A stretch of 63,677 nt of DNA from Nitrosovibrio sp. Nv17 (GCF_900119085.1 NZ_FPIQ01000018.1:1-63677); one strand, 5' to 3'; counted from the first letter of the stretch, positions 44,401 to 54,446 are shown. Numbers and translations are program-made. The notes: generated from the sequence alone by a model not told the origin.

Positions 44401-45297
44401 GTGAGCGATCCGCTTTCTGAGATGGTTCGGCTACTCCACCCAAGCGCAGCCTTTGCCAACATCATCAGTGGCAAAGGAAACTGGGCCGTGCGCTATTCCG
44501 AGTACGGCCTGCCCAGCTTCTGCATCATGCTGGACGGAAGCTGCCTGCTGACGCCTGACGAGCATGAGCCCATCACCGTCAGCGAAGGTGACTTCATCTT
44601 GCTGCCGACGACTCCGGCCTTCACCCTATCGAGTTTCGTACCCGCGCTTCCGGTGCATCTGGACCCCAATGCGATGTCCAAAGTCCGTGGCGAGATTCGG
44701 TACGGCGAACGCAAAGGCCGTGCGGATATGCGTTCGTTGGGAGGTTCGTTCCTATTCGACAGTACCGATCCATCGCTACTGGTTTCGCTTCTGCCAAAGG
44801 TGGTGCACGTCCGAGACTCGGTTCGCTTGTCGCAGCTAGTTCAGATGGTGGGCGAGGAATCAGCAGGCCAGAAGCCGGGTAGCGAGTTCATTCTCGCCAG
44901 ATTGGTAGAACTGCTACTCGTGGAGGCAATGCGATCAGCCGCAGCCGAAAGCGCCCCGCCAGGACTACTGCGGGGCTTGGCGGATGATCGACTGGCACGT
45001 GCGCTGAAGCATATGCATGCCCGTATCGATCACACCTGGACCATCGATCAGTTGGCGAAGATTGCAGCCCTTTCCCGTTCCGTATTCTTTGACCGCTTCA
45101 CACGTATGGTGGGAGTAGCACCGATGGAATACCTACTTGCATGGCGAATGGAGATCGCAAAGGATCTGCTCCGCGATAACAATCTGGCAGTTTCCGAAGT
45201 CGCGGAACGCGTGGGCTACGGATCGACAAGCGCATTCAGCGTTGCGTTTAGCAGGCATGTCGGGCAACCACCGAGCCACTACGCACGATCGCAGTAG
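44401..45297 (+). CDS. AraC-family transcriptional regulator with cupin N-terminus
   Basis: 298 residues from GTG 44401. N-terminal cupin_6-type sensing domain (SFCIMLDGSCLL, EGDFILLPTTPAFTL) and C-terminal AraC HTH pair: WTIDQLAKIAALSRSVFFDRF and LAVSEVAERVGYGSTSAFSVAF. Probably regulates the divergent SDR gene. Ligand unknown. Confidence 0.9.
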   Translation: MSDPLSEMVRLLHPSAAFANIISGKGNWAVRYSEYGLPSFCIMLDGSCLLTPDEHEPITVSEGDFILLPTTPAFTLSSFVPALPVHLDPNAMSKVRGEIRYGERKGRADMRSLGGSFLFDSTDPSLLVSLLPKVVHVRDSVRLSQLVQMVGEESAGQKPGSEFILARLVELLLVEAMRSAAAESAPPGLLRGLADDRLARALKHMHARIDHTWTIDQLAKIAALSRSVFFDRFTRMVGVAPMEYLLAWRMEIAKDLLRDNNLAVSEVAERVGYGSTSAFSVAFSRHVGQPPSHYARSQ

Positions 45298-45579
45298 GCC
45301 GGTTCCGTCGTTGTGTCCTCGGCGGGCCCACGCTAGTTATCGCTGCGCTACTTCGGAGCTGACCGTCACAGGCAACTATGTGCCATCTGGTCTCCAGCGC
45401 GCCGAGTGTGTGTGAGGAGCAAAATCTGGCCTAACCTATTGCGCCATGAAACCTTTCGAACCGCTGTCCAGCTTCACAACAAGCTTGAAAACGGACATTT
45501 TTCATGGCCGCATGGATGAGGGCTCCCGGTGGAGCCGAAGAGGGCGACTTCAGACCCGCAGCCTCCGGCTGGATGAGGC

Positions 45580-45669
45580 TCAACTCCGAACCTGGTCCAT
45601 TACTCCGGTTACGGCAGGCTTTTTCTCATCCATTTGAGTCTGCCGTGCATGGCAAATTTCTCGGACTGC
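45580..45669 (-). pseudogene. Toxin remnant (RelE/YoeB-type N-terminus)
   Basis: In the +1 frame immediately after the antitoxin LDW motif, the minus strand reads EICHARQTQMDEKKPAV, close to the N-terminal IVYTKQAQKDAKKLA pattern of RelE/Txe/YoeB toxins. It stops after about 30 codons and the rest of the toxin is not recognisable, so the toxin is lost. No intact start codon at the expected place. Inference by eye. Confidence 0.45.
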
Positions 45670-45908
45670 CAATCGAGGTTCTTTGCGCATTCGCTCAGGT
45701 CGGATGTCATCTCCATGTCAACGGACTCACTCATCCCCGGCAGGGAGAGCTGGTACAGGGTTTCATCCGTGGCATTCCAGTCTTGATCCGAACACAAGAT
45801 GCTCCTGCTTTTCCTGCCAATGATGAGGAGGGGTCGACGGACCCGGCCAGCCTCATCAATCAGATGGTAGGGCATTGATCGGGTTGCAGCTGCATCGAGA
45901 GCCGTCAT
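45609..45908 (-). CDS. Phd/YefM-type antitoxin, read-through C-terminus
   Basis: 99 residues. Seen: N-terminal MTALDAAATRSMPYHLIDEA (family MxTxxEAR...LxxLIDE), IIGRKSRSILCSDQDWNA, ETLYQLSLPGMSESV and SECAKNLDW, matching the C-terminal ETLYLLSIPGMRESI...LDW signature. Normally the protein stops right after LDW; here the stop is missing and the frame runs 19 residues into former toxin sequence. It may still bind its operator but has no toxin partner. Upstream, an inverted repeat supports autoregulation. Confidence 0.65.
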   Translation of the reverse strand: MTALDAAATRSMPYHLIDEAGRVRRPLLIIGRKSRSILCSDQDWNATDETLYQLSLPGMSESVDMEMTSDLSECAKNLDWQSEKFAMHGRLKWMRKSLP

Positions 45909-45931
45909 GGGTCATCCCCAAATGCAAAAGG

Positions 45932-45948
45932 TGTATGCACAACGTACA
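45932..45948. promoter_or_regulatory. Inverted repeat, likely antitoxin operator
   Basis: TGTATG-CACAA-CGTACA: half-sites TGTAYG in inverted orientation, 23 bases upstream of the antitoxin ATG. YefM-family operators are described with TGTACA-core palindromes, which this resembles. Confidence 0.45.
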
Positions 45949-46412
45949 TGATGGCAACAAGGAAAGCCATGACCCCTGTCAGGAAAGATGCCGAACCCCG
46001 CTTGCGAACGTTCTCCGTGGATTCTGATCCCCACCTGTAAGATTCTACAGCTACACCCCCGTCTGATCCTGGTTTCTAATATTGGAGGCTGGAGTTGGTC
46101 GTCCCTGTTTCCTGGGCAGACCCAATGAGGAATTGATCCGTGGTGGCGTCTGGCTCCCCCTTTGTCTCAAATGTCCCGGCAGCCCGCTGGCCGGAAAGAT
46201 GACCGAGAAAACAGATTAGGGCGGTAGCGTGAAAATGAAAGCCCGATCTGCTCCATCCGCCGCAAATACTGATATGGATCGACTCGGCGAGTTCGCAACG
46301 ATCCGCCCCGCATCGCCGTGCATGACCGACCGGCTTCTCCTGGAATGAAGGTGACCCTGCCCCAGACGGCGATCACATCAATAATTCCCCTGCACAGGTT
46401 CCGGAACGCAAT
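45949..46412. other. Intergenic region before fadL-like gene
   Basis: About 460 bases with no recognisable gene or repeat; right edge of the accessory region. The promoter for the FadL-type gene should lie here. Confidence 0.45.
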
Positions 46413-47735
46413 TTGCCGAACATACGCCCCTCCGCCCTTCGCGCACTTCTGCACGTCTCCAAGCCACGATCGGGTTCCTTCATCTGGCCGCTGCTTCTGC
46501 CTCAATTCGTGGGCGGGTTGCTGGTTTCCGGCAGTGTTGTCGCAGCAGGATTTGGGCTGCAGAACCAGAATGGAGCGGGAACAGGGTATGCCTATGCAGG
46601 GGCCGCTGCCATGGCCGAGGACGCCTCGACGATCTATTTCAACCCCGCCGGGATGACCCATCTTTCCGCGCATCACCATGTCTCGGGCGCATTGAGCGTC
46701 CTGGTCCGGTCGCTGAGATTTTCCGATACCGGCAGCAACCCGCTCATGGGAATCTATCCGCTGGGCAACAGCGGCGGCCAGGGAGGCGGCGTAGCTGCGA
46801 TTCCGGCAGCCTACTGGACCATGCCGGTCACCTCCCGGCTGCGAATCGGGCTGGGCCTGTCACCAACCTTCGGCAATGCCACCAAATGGAACGATAGCTT
46901 CATCGGCCGCTACCAGGGGACGTTCTCGGACATTACCGCGATCAACTTCAATCCCAGCCTCGCCTGGCAGGTCAATGGCGCCCTTTCGCTCGGCCTGGGC
47001 CTGAACGTGGTGCGGTTCGACGCCGACCTGCGCACGATGTCTCCGGCCACGGCGCTCTTGCCCGTGCGGGCGGATATCGAAACCCGGATGACCGGCAGCG
47101 ATATCGGATTCGGCTACAATCTCGGCGCCATGATCCAGCTGACGCCTGCCACACGCATCGGCGCCACCTATCGATCGGCGGTGGATCTGAAGGTCGAGGG
47201 ACATCTGAAGGCTCCGGGCAGCGACATCCCCACCTTCGTTTCGGTCGAGCTGCCGGCTACCGCGTCGCTGGCGCTGTCCCACTGGATCAGCGAACGGTGG
47301 CAGCTTCTAGGCGACCTGACGTGGACGGGCTGGAACGGCATTCAGGCACTGACCGCGGGCAGCCGCACTTCCGGCACCATACTGGTGAACGAAAGGCTGG
47401 CTTTCAGGAACAGCATACGCGCAGGTCTGGGGGCGCAATACCGGTTCAGCGAGGCGGTGCGGCTGCGCACCGGCGTTGCCTACGACCGCTCCCCTGTGCG
47501 CAACCGCGAAGACCGGACCGTACGATTGCCGGATGCGGACCGGATCTGGCTGGCGTTCGGTTTCAACTGCAGGCTCACCGAGCATACTTCGATCGATACG
47601 GGATATGCATATGTGTTCATCGGCAGCGCTTCGATCGACCGGGCGACCGCCGATGATCCGCTGCTGCAGAAAGTGCACGGCCGCTTCGACAGTTCGGCGC
47701 ACATTTTTTCTGTCCAGTTGAACCATCGGTTCTGA
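46413..47735 (+). CDS. FadL/TodX-type outer membrane transport protein
   Basis: Outer membrane beta-barrel for hydrophobic compounds such as long-chain fatty acids. 440 residues with a TTG start; no in-frame ATG precedes the signal peptide (SGSFIWPLLLPQFVGGLLVSG...VVAAG). Mature N-terminus GFGLQNQNGAGTGYAYAGAAAMAEDASTIYFNPAGMT is the FadL plug signature. Alternating strands follow, ending in a terminal Phe (VQLNHRF), the barrel-insertion signal. May import fatty acids, but no substrate is shown. Confidence 0.88.
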   Translation: MPNIRPSALRALLHVSKPRSGSFIWPLLLPQFVGGLLVSGSVVAAGFGLQNQNGAGTGYAYAGAAAMAEDASTIYFNPAGMTHLSAHHHVSGALSVLVRSLRFSDTGSNPLMGIYPLGNSGGQGGGVAAIPAAYWTMPVTSRLRIGLGLSPTFGNATKWNDSFIGRYQGTFSDITAINFNPSLAWQVNGALSLGLGLNVVRFDADLRTMSPATALLPVRADIETRMTGSDIGFGYNLGAMIQLTPATRIGATYRSAVDLKVEGHLKAPGSDIPTFVSVELPATASLALSHWISERWQLLGDLTWTGWNGIQALTAGSRTSGTILVNERLAFRNSIRAGLGAQYRFSEAVRLRTGVAYDRSPVRNREDRTVRLPDADRIWLAFGFNCRLTEHTSIDTGYAYVFIGSASIDRATADDPLLQKVHGRFDSSAHIFSVQLNHRF

Positions 47736-47919
47736 TGCCATTGCGGAAAATGAGCCGATACACGCAAAACACGGTGCTCCTCGGCAGCGGCCTCTCATCC
47801 GGCGGGGTCGGCAGCTTTCACGCAGGCACCCGGGCGTGTCGCCGCCCTGCCGTCTGTCCCGTCCCACGTACGCACGCCGTACGCAGCGCCATGAGCCATC
47901 CGCCCCATCCCTTCGAATC

Positions 47920-50325
47920 ATGACCCGCTCCAGGCCATCACGTGACTCGAGTGCCACCCGACCGGACACGCTGGGAATCGAACATACCCGTCTGCTGTAT
48001 GCCAATCTGCCCACCGCCGTCGGCGCCAATTTCCTCCTGGCCATGATCCTCGTTTACGTCCAGAGGACGATGATCGACCAGACTCTGCTGTTCGGATGGC
48101 TTGCCGCCGTGGCCGCAATTTCGACGTACAGGATAGCCCTGGCGGTCTTCTGGCATCGCAACGGCAGGAACGACATGTCGCAGATATCGTCATGGAGATA
48201 CAGGTTTCGCGTGGGAGTCATCGTCAGCGGATCGGTCTGGAGCTTGAGCAGCGTACTGCTGTTCCCGACCGAGAGCGTACTTCACCAGGTATTCCATTCG
48301 TTCATCCTGGCCGGGCTGAGTGCCGGCGCGGTCACTTCCTTGGCGGTCGACAAGCTATCGGTCATCACCTTCGTGTCGCTCGTCCTGATACCGCTGATTG
48401 TGCGCTTCATGCTGGAAGACACCGAGATCTTTCTGTCCATGGGCATCATGACCGTGCTTTTCCTGTTCATCATCACGCAGAACGCAGCCCGGGTCAGACA
48501 CGCCATCCATGAGACCATCCGCCTGAGAGTCGAAGCATCGTTCCGCGAAGAAGCCCTGCAGGAAGGAAAGGTGCGCCTGCAGCAACTGAACCAGAATCTC
48601 GAGAAGCTCGTAACCGAGCGCACCGCGGAACTGGCGGACAGCGAGGCGCGCTTCAGATTCCTGTTCGAGCAGGTTGCGGTAGGCGTAGCGCAGGTCGATA
48701 TCAAAACGAACCGCTTCGTACGCACCAACCGGAAGCATGCCGAAATCGTCGGTTATACGCACACGGAGATTCTCGCGTTCGATTTCCGGACACTGTTCCG
48801 CATTGGCATCGTGGAGACCGACCTTGCCGGCATGGAGTGCCTGCATACGGGGGAAATACGCGAACTGGACCTGGAAAGACGCATCTCCCGCAAGGATGGC
48901 CGCAGCATATGGGTGCACCTGACGATTTCGCCCATGTGGATGCAGGGCATGCAACCGGACTACCACATCGTGGTGATACAGGACATCACCGATCACAAGC
49001 GGGCGGAAGAGCAGGTGCACCAGCTCGCCTTCTACGATCCGCTCACCCGGCTCCCCAACCGGCGGCTTTTTCTTGATCGGCTGCAGCAGGCACAGGCCCA
49101 CAGTACCCGTCATGATAATCATTGCGCCCTGCTGTTCATCGATCTGGACAACTTCAAAGCATTGAACGACACGCGGGGGCACGACATCGGCGACCTGCTT
49201 CTGGTGGAAATCGCCAAGCGCCTTCGCGACCACGTGCGCAGCGGCGATACCGTGGCGCGCCTGGGCGGCGACGAATTCGTCATCATCGTCGAGGAATTGA
49301 ACCGGGATGCGTGGCAGGCAGCCGCCCAGGCGCAGGATATCGGGGAAAAGCTGCTGGCGGCCATCAACGAGCCCTTCATGCTCCAGGAATTCGAATACCA
49401 TGGATCCTCGAGCATCGGCATCCGGCTGTTCCATGATGGCGAGAACAGGATCGACGATCTGCTCAAGCATGCCGATACCGCGATGTACCAGGCCAAGACA
49501 GCCGGCCGCAACGCTCTGAGCTTCTTCGATCCGTCCATGCAGACTGCCCTGGAAGAACGCACGGAAATGGCGCTCGAACTGCGCCAGGCGATAGAGCGTC
49601 AGCAGTTCAGGCTCCACTATCAGCAGCAGGTGAATGCGGAAGGCGTGGTGGTTGGAGCCGAAGTCCTGCTACGCTGGCAGCATCCCGAATGGGGAACCAT
49701 CTCACCGATGGTCTTCATTCCCATCGCGGAGGAAACCGGTCTCATCGTGCCAATCGGGAAATGGGTGCTGCGGATGGCCTGTACTCAGCTCAGGCGATGG
49801 GAAGACGATCCCCGCACGCGGAGTTTCCAACTCGCCGTGAACATCAGCGCCCGCCAATTTCGCCAGACGGATTTCACCGACGAAGTGCTGGAAGTACTGG
49901 GGCAGTCGGGCGCCGATCCCCTCAAGCTCAAACTCGAGCTTACGGAAAGCCTGGTGCTGCAGGATGTCGCCCACAGTATCGGAAAGATGGAAATACTGTG
50001 CAACAGCGGCATACGCTTCGCACTGGACGACTTCGGCACCGGACACTCATCCCTGGCCTATCTCAAGCGCCTGCCGCTGGAACAGATCAAGATCGACCGC
50101 AGCTTCGTGAATGACATCACGACCGACCCGAGCGACGAGATCATCGTGCGCACCATCATCGGCATGAGCAACAGTCTTGGCATGGATGTCATCGCCGAGG
50201 GGGTGGAAACTGAAGCCCAGCGCGATTTTCTTGCACGCAACGGCTGCTACGCCTACCAAGGCTACCTGTTCGGCAAGCCGATGCCGATCGAGGATTTTCA
50301 GGCATGCGTGGCCCCGAAGCCCTAG
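47920..50325 (+). CDS. Membrane PAS-GGDEF-EAL cyclic di-GMP enzyme
   Basis: 801 residues: N-terminal block of about six hydrophobic segments (residues 25-195), coiled linker, a PAS domain (about 240-365, with ARFRFLFEQVAVGVAQV), a GGDEF domain with intact GGDEF (449-453) and an EAL domain with AEVLLRWQHP, NISARQF, LELTES, DDFGTGHSSL and AEGVET. Both catalytic sites look complete, so it may make or break c-di-GMP; dominance unknown. Overlaps convergent kup by 4 bases. Confidence 0.9.
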   Translation: MTRSRPSRDSSATRPDTLGIEHTRLLYANLPTAVGANFLLAMILVYVQRTMIDQTLLFGWLAAVAAISTYRIALAVFWHRNGRNDMSQISSWRYRFRVGVIVSGSVWSLSSVLLFPTESVLHQVFHSFILAGLSAGAVTSLAVDKLSVITFVSLVLIPLIVRFMLEDTEIFLSMGIMTVLFLFIITQNAARVRHAIHETIRLRVEASFREEALQEGKVRLQQLNQNLEKLVTERTAELADSEARFRFLFEQVAVGVAQVDIKTNRFVRTNRKHAEIVGYTHTEILAFDFRTLFRIGIVETDLAGMECLHTGEIRELDLERRISRKDGRSIWVHLTISPMWMQGMQPDYHIVVIQDITDHKRAEEQVHQLAFYDPLTRLPNRRLFLDRLQQAQAHSTRHDNHCALLFIDLDNFKALNDTRGHDIGDLLLVEIAKRLRDHVRSGDTVARLGGDEFVIIVEELNRDAWQAAAQAQDIGEKLLAAINEPFMLQEFEYHGSSSIGIRLFHDGENRIDDLLKHADTAMYQAKTAGRNALSFFDPSMQTALEERTEMALELRQAIERQQFRLHYQQQVNAEGVVVGAEVLLRWQHPEWGTISPMVFIPIAEETGLIVPIGKWVLRMACTQLRRWEDDPRTRSFQLAVNISARQFRQTDFTDEVLEVLGQSGADPLKLKLELTESLVLQDVAHSIGKMEILCNSGIRFALDDFGTGHSSLAYLKRLPLEQIKIDRSFVNDITTDPSDEIIVRTIIGMSNSLGMDVIAEGVETEAQRDFLARNGCYAYQGYLFGKPMPIEDFQACVAPKP

Positions 50326-52199
50326 ATCTGCACCCGGGCACCCAGCTCCAGCACACGGTTGTCCGGCAGCTTGAAGTACTCCGCCGCGTTCCCGGCGTTG
50401 CGCACCATGGCTGCGAACAACTGCTCCCGCCACATCGCCATGCCGGCGCCGGTAGTGGGTACGACGATCTGGCGACTGAGGAAATAGGATGTTTGGAGAG
50501 GCTCGAACGCCAAACCGTGCACCGCGCACGATTCCAAGGCATGCGGCAGATCCGGCTCATCCTTGAAACCATAACGTATGGTGATCCGATAGCAGTTGTT
50601 GGCAAGCGGCTCCATGGAGACCCGCTCAGCATCCGGAACCCGAGGTATCTCCAGGTATGTCACGGTCAGGAATACGACGCGCTGGTGCAGAACCTGGTTG
50701 TGGGCAAGATTGTGCAGCAGCGCATGGGGAACCCCTTCGGAATCGGCGGTCAGAAACACCGCCGTCCCGGCGACGCGCAGCGGGGGATGGGCCATGAGGG
50801 AGTCCAGAAAAGGCTGGAGCGGAATGGCGGATGCGCGCAGATGCTCGAACAGCAGCCGGCGCCCACGATGCCAGGTGATCATCACGGTGAAGACCGCCAC
50901 GCCGATGACGAGCGGCAGCCATCCGCCCTGGGCAAGCTTCATGGTGGTGGCCGCGAAGAAGGTGACGTCGATCGCGATGAACACCGCCGTCGCGGCCACG
51001 GCCAGAAACCATGAGTAGCGCCATGCGTAGCGCAGAACGAACAGCGTGAGCAGAGTCTCGATCACCATCGTGGCGGTGACGGCGAATCCATAGGCGGAAG
51101 CCAGGCTGGCGGAGGAGCCGAAGCCCAGCACGGCGATCACCACCGCCGCGAGCAGAATCCAGTTGACGAATGGGAGGTATATCTGCCCGATTTTCCGGTC
51201 CGACGTGTACTTGATCCGCATCCTCGGCAGAAATCCGAGCTGAATGGCCTGCCGGGTCATGGAGAAGACACCCGAGATGACCGCTTGTGAGGCGATCACG
51301 GTGGCCACCGTGGCCAGTCCGACCGCCGGGTAGAGGGCCCAGGCGGGAAACAGCAGATAGAAGGGATTGACGATCGCAGCCGGATCGGACAGCAGCAGGG
51401 CACCCTGGCCGAGATAGTTCAATGCCAGTGCCGGGAGCACGCACCCGTACCAGGCGATGCGGATCGGCTTGGCGCCGAAATGCCCCATATCCGCGTAAAG
51501 AGCCTCGCCCCCGGTGACCGCGAGCACCACCGCACCCAGGGCGACGAATGCCCGCCAGCCGTTGTCCAGGCAGAAAGCGGCGGCATGCGCCGGATTGAGT
51601 GCCGCCAGGATCTGCGGCGCAGCCCCGATGTTGATGACGCCGACGATGCCCAGGGTACTGAACCATATCAGCGTGATCGGACCAAACAGGGTGCCCAGTC
51701 CCCCGGTGCCATACTGCTGGACGACGAACAACGCGATGAGGACAGCCAGCGTGGCGGGGATCACGTACGGCTGCAGTAGCGGCGTCGCCACCTCCAGCCC
51801 CTCCATGGCGCTCAGTACGGAAATGGCGGGGGTGATGACGCCGTCGCCGTAGAACAGCGCTGCCCCGAAGCCGCCGAGCAGAATGAGCGCATTGCGCAGC
51901 CGGGGCCGCTCTGCGGCGGAGGATGCGGCCAGGGACAGCAGCGCCATGATGCCGCCTTCGCCTTTGTGATCCGCCCGCAGAATGAGCGTGATGTACTTGA
52001 GCGCAATCACGATCACGAGCGCCCAAAGGATGAGCGAGATGATGCCGACGATGTTGTCGCCACTGACGACGAGCCCGTGCTGGGGATCGAAGGCGGTCTT
52101 CATGACGTAGAGCGGGCTCGTGCCGATGTCTCCGTACACCACGCCCAGTGCAGCCAGACTCAGGCTTCCCAGACGCGGGTGGTCGACGGAGGAGGTCAT
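50322..52199 (-). CDS. kup: Low-affinity potassium transporter Kup
   Basis: Inner-membrane proton-coupled K+ uptake, 625 residues. Seen: N-terminal ALGVVYGDIGTSPLYVMKTAF, GDGVITPAISVLSAMEGLE, the GGEALYADMGHFG motif, about 12 hydrophobic segments, and a soluble C-terminal domain. Ends overlapping the c-di-GMP gene tail to tail. Confidence 0.95.
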   Translation of the reverse strand: MTSSVDHPRLGSLSLAALGVVYGDIGTSPLYVMKTAFDPQHGLVVSGDNIVGIISLILWALVIVIALKYITLILRADHKGEGGIMALLSLAASSAAERPRLRNALILLGGFGAALFYGDGVITPAISVLSAMEGLEVATPLLQPYVIPATLAVLIALFVVQQYGTGGLGTLFGPITLIWFSTLGIVGVINIGAAPQILAALNPAHAAAFCLDNGWRAFVALGAVVLAVTGGEALYADMGHFGAKPIRIAWYGCVLPALALNYLGQGALLLSDPAAIVNPFYLLFPAWALYPAVGLATVATVIASQAVISGVFSMTRQAIQLGFLPRMRIKYTSDRKIGQIYLPFVNWILLAAVVIAVLGFGSSASLASAYGFAVTATMVIETLLTLFVLRYAWRYSWFLAVAATAVFIAIDVTFFAATTMKLAQGGWLPLVIGVAVFTVMITWHRGRRLLFEHLRASAIPLQPFLDSLMAHPPLRVAGTAVFLTADSEGVPHALLHNLAHNQVLHQRVVFLTVTYLEIPRVPDAERVSMEPLANNCYRITIRYGFKDEPDLPHALESCAVHGLAFEPLQTSYFLSRQIVVPTTGAGMAMWREQLFAAMVRNAGNAAEYFKLPDNRVLELGARVQI

Positions 52200-52342
52200 T
52201 CCGGAAGCCTCATCCGCAACGTCCCGGCCGCTGCTCTAGAAGGCCCCGGCCTGTCAGAGACGGTCACGAAAACAGAAGCCTTCTGATCACCCCACGAACG
52301 GCTGACGTGAACCACGTCGTGTCTACACGTGATCCGCAGGGA

Positions 52343-52798
52343 TCAGAGCATGTCCGGCGCGATACTGGCACGCAGCACCACACTGGCTGCACCTTCCCTT
52401 TTCCTGCTGCTCAGCCACCACACGGCACCCTTGCGAACGCTGCATCCTCTCGACTCCTCGCCCGACATGACGAGGGAAATGACCTCCCCCAGCGTCGGCT
52501 GATGACCCACCACCACGACCGCCTCCTCGGCATTCGGCCAGCCCGCGGCATCGAGCACCGCATCGGCCGAAGCCCCGGGTGCGAGCGCCTTGACCGTCTC
52601 GAAGTCACAGCCGAGCGCTGCTGCGGTCTGCTGGGTACGCGTGGCGGGACTGACGATGATATGCACATTTTTTGGCAGCCTGGGATTGAGCCATCCCGCC
52701 ATGGCCCGTGCCTGCTTCAGGCCCCGATCCGTCAGCCTGCGGGTGATGTCCGGCACGCCCTCCTCGGCTTCCGCATGGCGCCACAGTATGAGTTCCAT
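52343..52798 (-). CDS. sixA: Phosphohistidine phosphatase SixA
   Basis: 151 residues of the histidine phosphatase family. Seen: RHAEAEEG with catalytic His8, SPATRTQQTA and VVVGHQPTLGEV (second His). In E. coli SixA removes phosphate from the nitrogen PTS protein NPr; here it may act on the HPr-type protein of the regulatory PTS at 24082-24351. ATG 52798 follows GGTGGAGGATACC; the longer open frame is rejected. Confidence 0.9.
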   Translation of the reverse strand: MELILWRHAEAEEGVPDITRRLTDRGLKQARAMAGWLNPRLPKNVHIIVSPATRTQQTAAALGCDFETVKALAPGASADAVLDAAGWPNAEEAVVVVGHQPTLGEVISLVMSGEESRGCSVRKGAVWWLSSRKREGAASVVLRASIAPDML

Positions 52799-52852
52799 GG
52801 TATCCTCCACCCCCGTCGACGGGAATCTTCTCGGCAAAACGATAGCATCCCT

Positions 52853-52879
52853 CAACAAAAAAGGCCCGTCGTCGGGCCT
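52853..52879 (-). terminator. Intrinsic terminator after the thioredoxin-fold gene
   Basis: Minus strand: AGGCCCG-ACGA-CGGGCCT stem followed by TTTTTTG. Lies 74 bases past the stop of the gene at 52953-53204 and just before sixA. Confidence 0.85.
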
Positions 52880-52952
52880 GTCGACCGCTGGAGAGCGATC
52901 GTGCTCCGGAAGCGGCGGGCAGTTGACCTGGAGCCGCCCGCCAACACCAGGG

Positions 52953-53204
52953 TCAGGACTTCAAAGCGGAGATCGGAGCGCCGAAATTGATGTGGAACGG
53001 TGCGCCATTGATGACGAGCGCGGGAACCGACTTCACACCTGCCGATTCCGCGGCGGCGATGCGGTCTTTCTGTTCGCCCAGATGCACGAGCTCGACATCG
53101 TAGCGAGTGGTATCCAGAGCGTCGGCGATCTGGCGCTCAGCCTCGACACATACGGGACAACCGGCGTGGTAAAAGATGGCTGCTGTTTTAGCGGTCATAG
53201 TCAT
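52953..53204 (-). CDS. Glutaredoxin/thioredoxin-fold protein (CPVC)
   Basis: 83 residues with redox motif C16-P-V-C19 near the N-terminus (FYHAGCPVCVEAE) and cis-Pro in SVPALVING. Small thiol oxidoreductase of unknown partner. Ribosome site GGAG lies before ATG 53204; bounded by a candidate promoter and a clear terminator, so it is a one-gene unit. Confidence 0.85.
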   Translation of the reverse strand: MTMTAKTAAIFYHAGCPVCVEAERQIADALDTTRYDVELVHLGEQKDRIAAAESAGVKSVPALVINGAPFHINFGAPISALKS

Positions 53205-53288
53205 TATCTCCAGAAGATTTGAATCAGATCAGTGGGGGCCGCCCACGTTCGCAAGAAAGGATAGAATTGTAACCATGCGACGAGTGTT

Positions 53289-53316
53289 ATTATAACCGAA
53301 GACCCCGGTAGAGCAA
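53289..53316 (-). promoter_or_regulatory. Candidate sigma70 promoter for the CPVC thioredoxin-fold gene
   Basis: Minus strand TTGCTC (53311-53316), 16 bases, TATAAT (53289-53294, perfect -10). About 85 bases before the start codon. Confidence 0.45.
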
Positions 53317-53350
53317 GGCCTCCATGCTTCCATGCCAGCCAGGCGGCCGG

Positions 53351-54235
53351 CTATCCGCTGTCCTTCGCCTTCGGTCCCGACCGCTTGAGTACCAGTGCCA
53401 AGGCGTACAGGCGCTTCCTGCTTTCACCGGTTATCTCGGTGGCAAGCGCGACAGCCTGCCTCAGCGGCAGGTGCTCCAGGAGACGCGAGAGCGTTTTCCG
53501 TGCCTGCTCTCCGATCTCATCCGGAACGGCAGGCGCCGCACCCTCCACCAGAAGCACGAATTCGCCCCTGCAGCGGTTGGAGTCCGCCTGCAGCCACGCT
53601 GACGCTTCATCCAGCCGGCAGCGATGGAAAGTTTCGAACAGTTTTGTCAATTCCCTCGCAATGACCAGCTGCCGCTGCGCTCCAAGGAGCTCACTCAGGT
53701 CGGCTACGCACTCCAGGATGCGATGAGGCGCTTCGTGGAATACGAGGGTGTAGGGCTGCGGTTTCAACAACTCCAATTCGCGCCTGCGCATAGCGGAGCC
53801 CGCGGGAAGAAACCCATAGAAAATGAAGCGGGAAGCAATGATTCCGGAGGCGGACAAGGCGCATACGGCCGCATTGGCACCCGGAACGGGGACGACCCTA
53901 TGGCCGCGGCTACGCGCGAAGGCGATCAGCATGGCTCCAGGATCGGATATCGCGGGCGTGCCGGCATCGGTGACGAGCGCGACGGATTGGCCCCGGGCCA
54001 ACAGCTCCACGATCCTTTGTCCCAATGCGTGTTCGTTGTGGCGATGCAGCGCCATGGTCCGGATGCCGCCTATCGAGTGATGCGCCAGCAGATTTGCGGT
54101 CGTGCGCGTATCCTCGGCGGCAATCACGTCCACCGACGCCAGCACGTCCAGCGCCCGCAGCGTGATATCCCGCAGATTCCCGATGGGGGTCGCAACGACG
54201 TACAGCGTACCGGACGGTAGGGGGGAGATATCCAT
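53351..54235 (-). CDS. rsmI: 16S rRNA 2'-O-ribose C1402 methyltransferase RsmI
   Basis: Tetrapyrrole-methylase-fold rRNA methyltransferase, 294 residues. Seen: GTLYVVATPIGNLRDITLRA, VDVIAAEDTRTT, SDAGTPAISDPGAMLI-type loop (TDAGTPAISDPG) and FHEAPHRI. ATG 54235; longer open frame rejected. Divergent from yraN, the conserved rsmI/yraN neighbourhood. Confidence 0.94.
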   Translation of the reverse strand: MDISPLPSGTLYVVATPIGNLRDITLRALDVLASVDVIAAEDTRTTANLLAHHSIGGIRTMALHRHNEHALGQRIVELLARGQSVALVTDAGTPAISDPGAMLIAFARSRGHRVVPVPGANAAVCALSASGIIASRFIFYGFLPAGSAMRRRELELLKPQPYTLVFHEAPHRILECVADLSELLGAQRQLVIARELTKLFETFHRCRLDEASAWLQADSNRCRGEFVLLVEGAAPAVPDEIGEQARKTLSRLLEHLPLRQAVALATEITGESRKRLYALALVLKRSGPKAKDSG

Positions 54236-54446
54236 GCAGTTCGAGAACCCGATCGGCTGAATAGGAGGTCGCTGTCCGTCCAGGTGGCGTGCCCGAATGG
54301 CCGGACGGGTCGATTCCACCCAATTTTTTTGAGAATGCTGTAGCATTGTCCGGTATCTTCCTGTACAGGGCAATCTCGCAGGCAGTCACGGTTGAAGAAA
54401 ATCGGCTGGGATTCGGGAATGGAAGTCACGCGGCTTGCGGCCGGGA

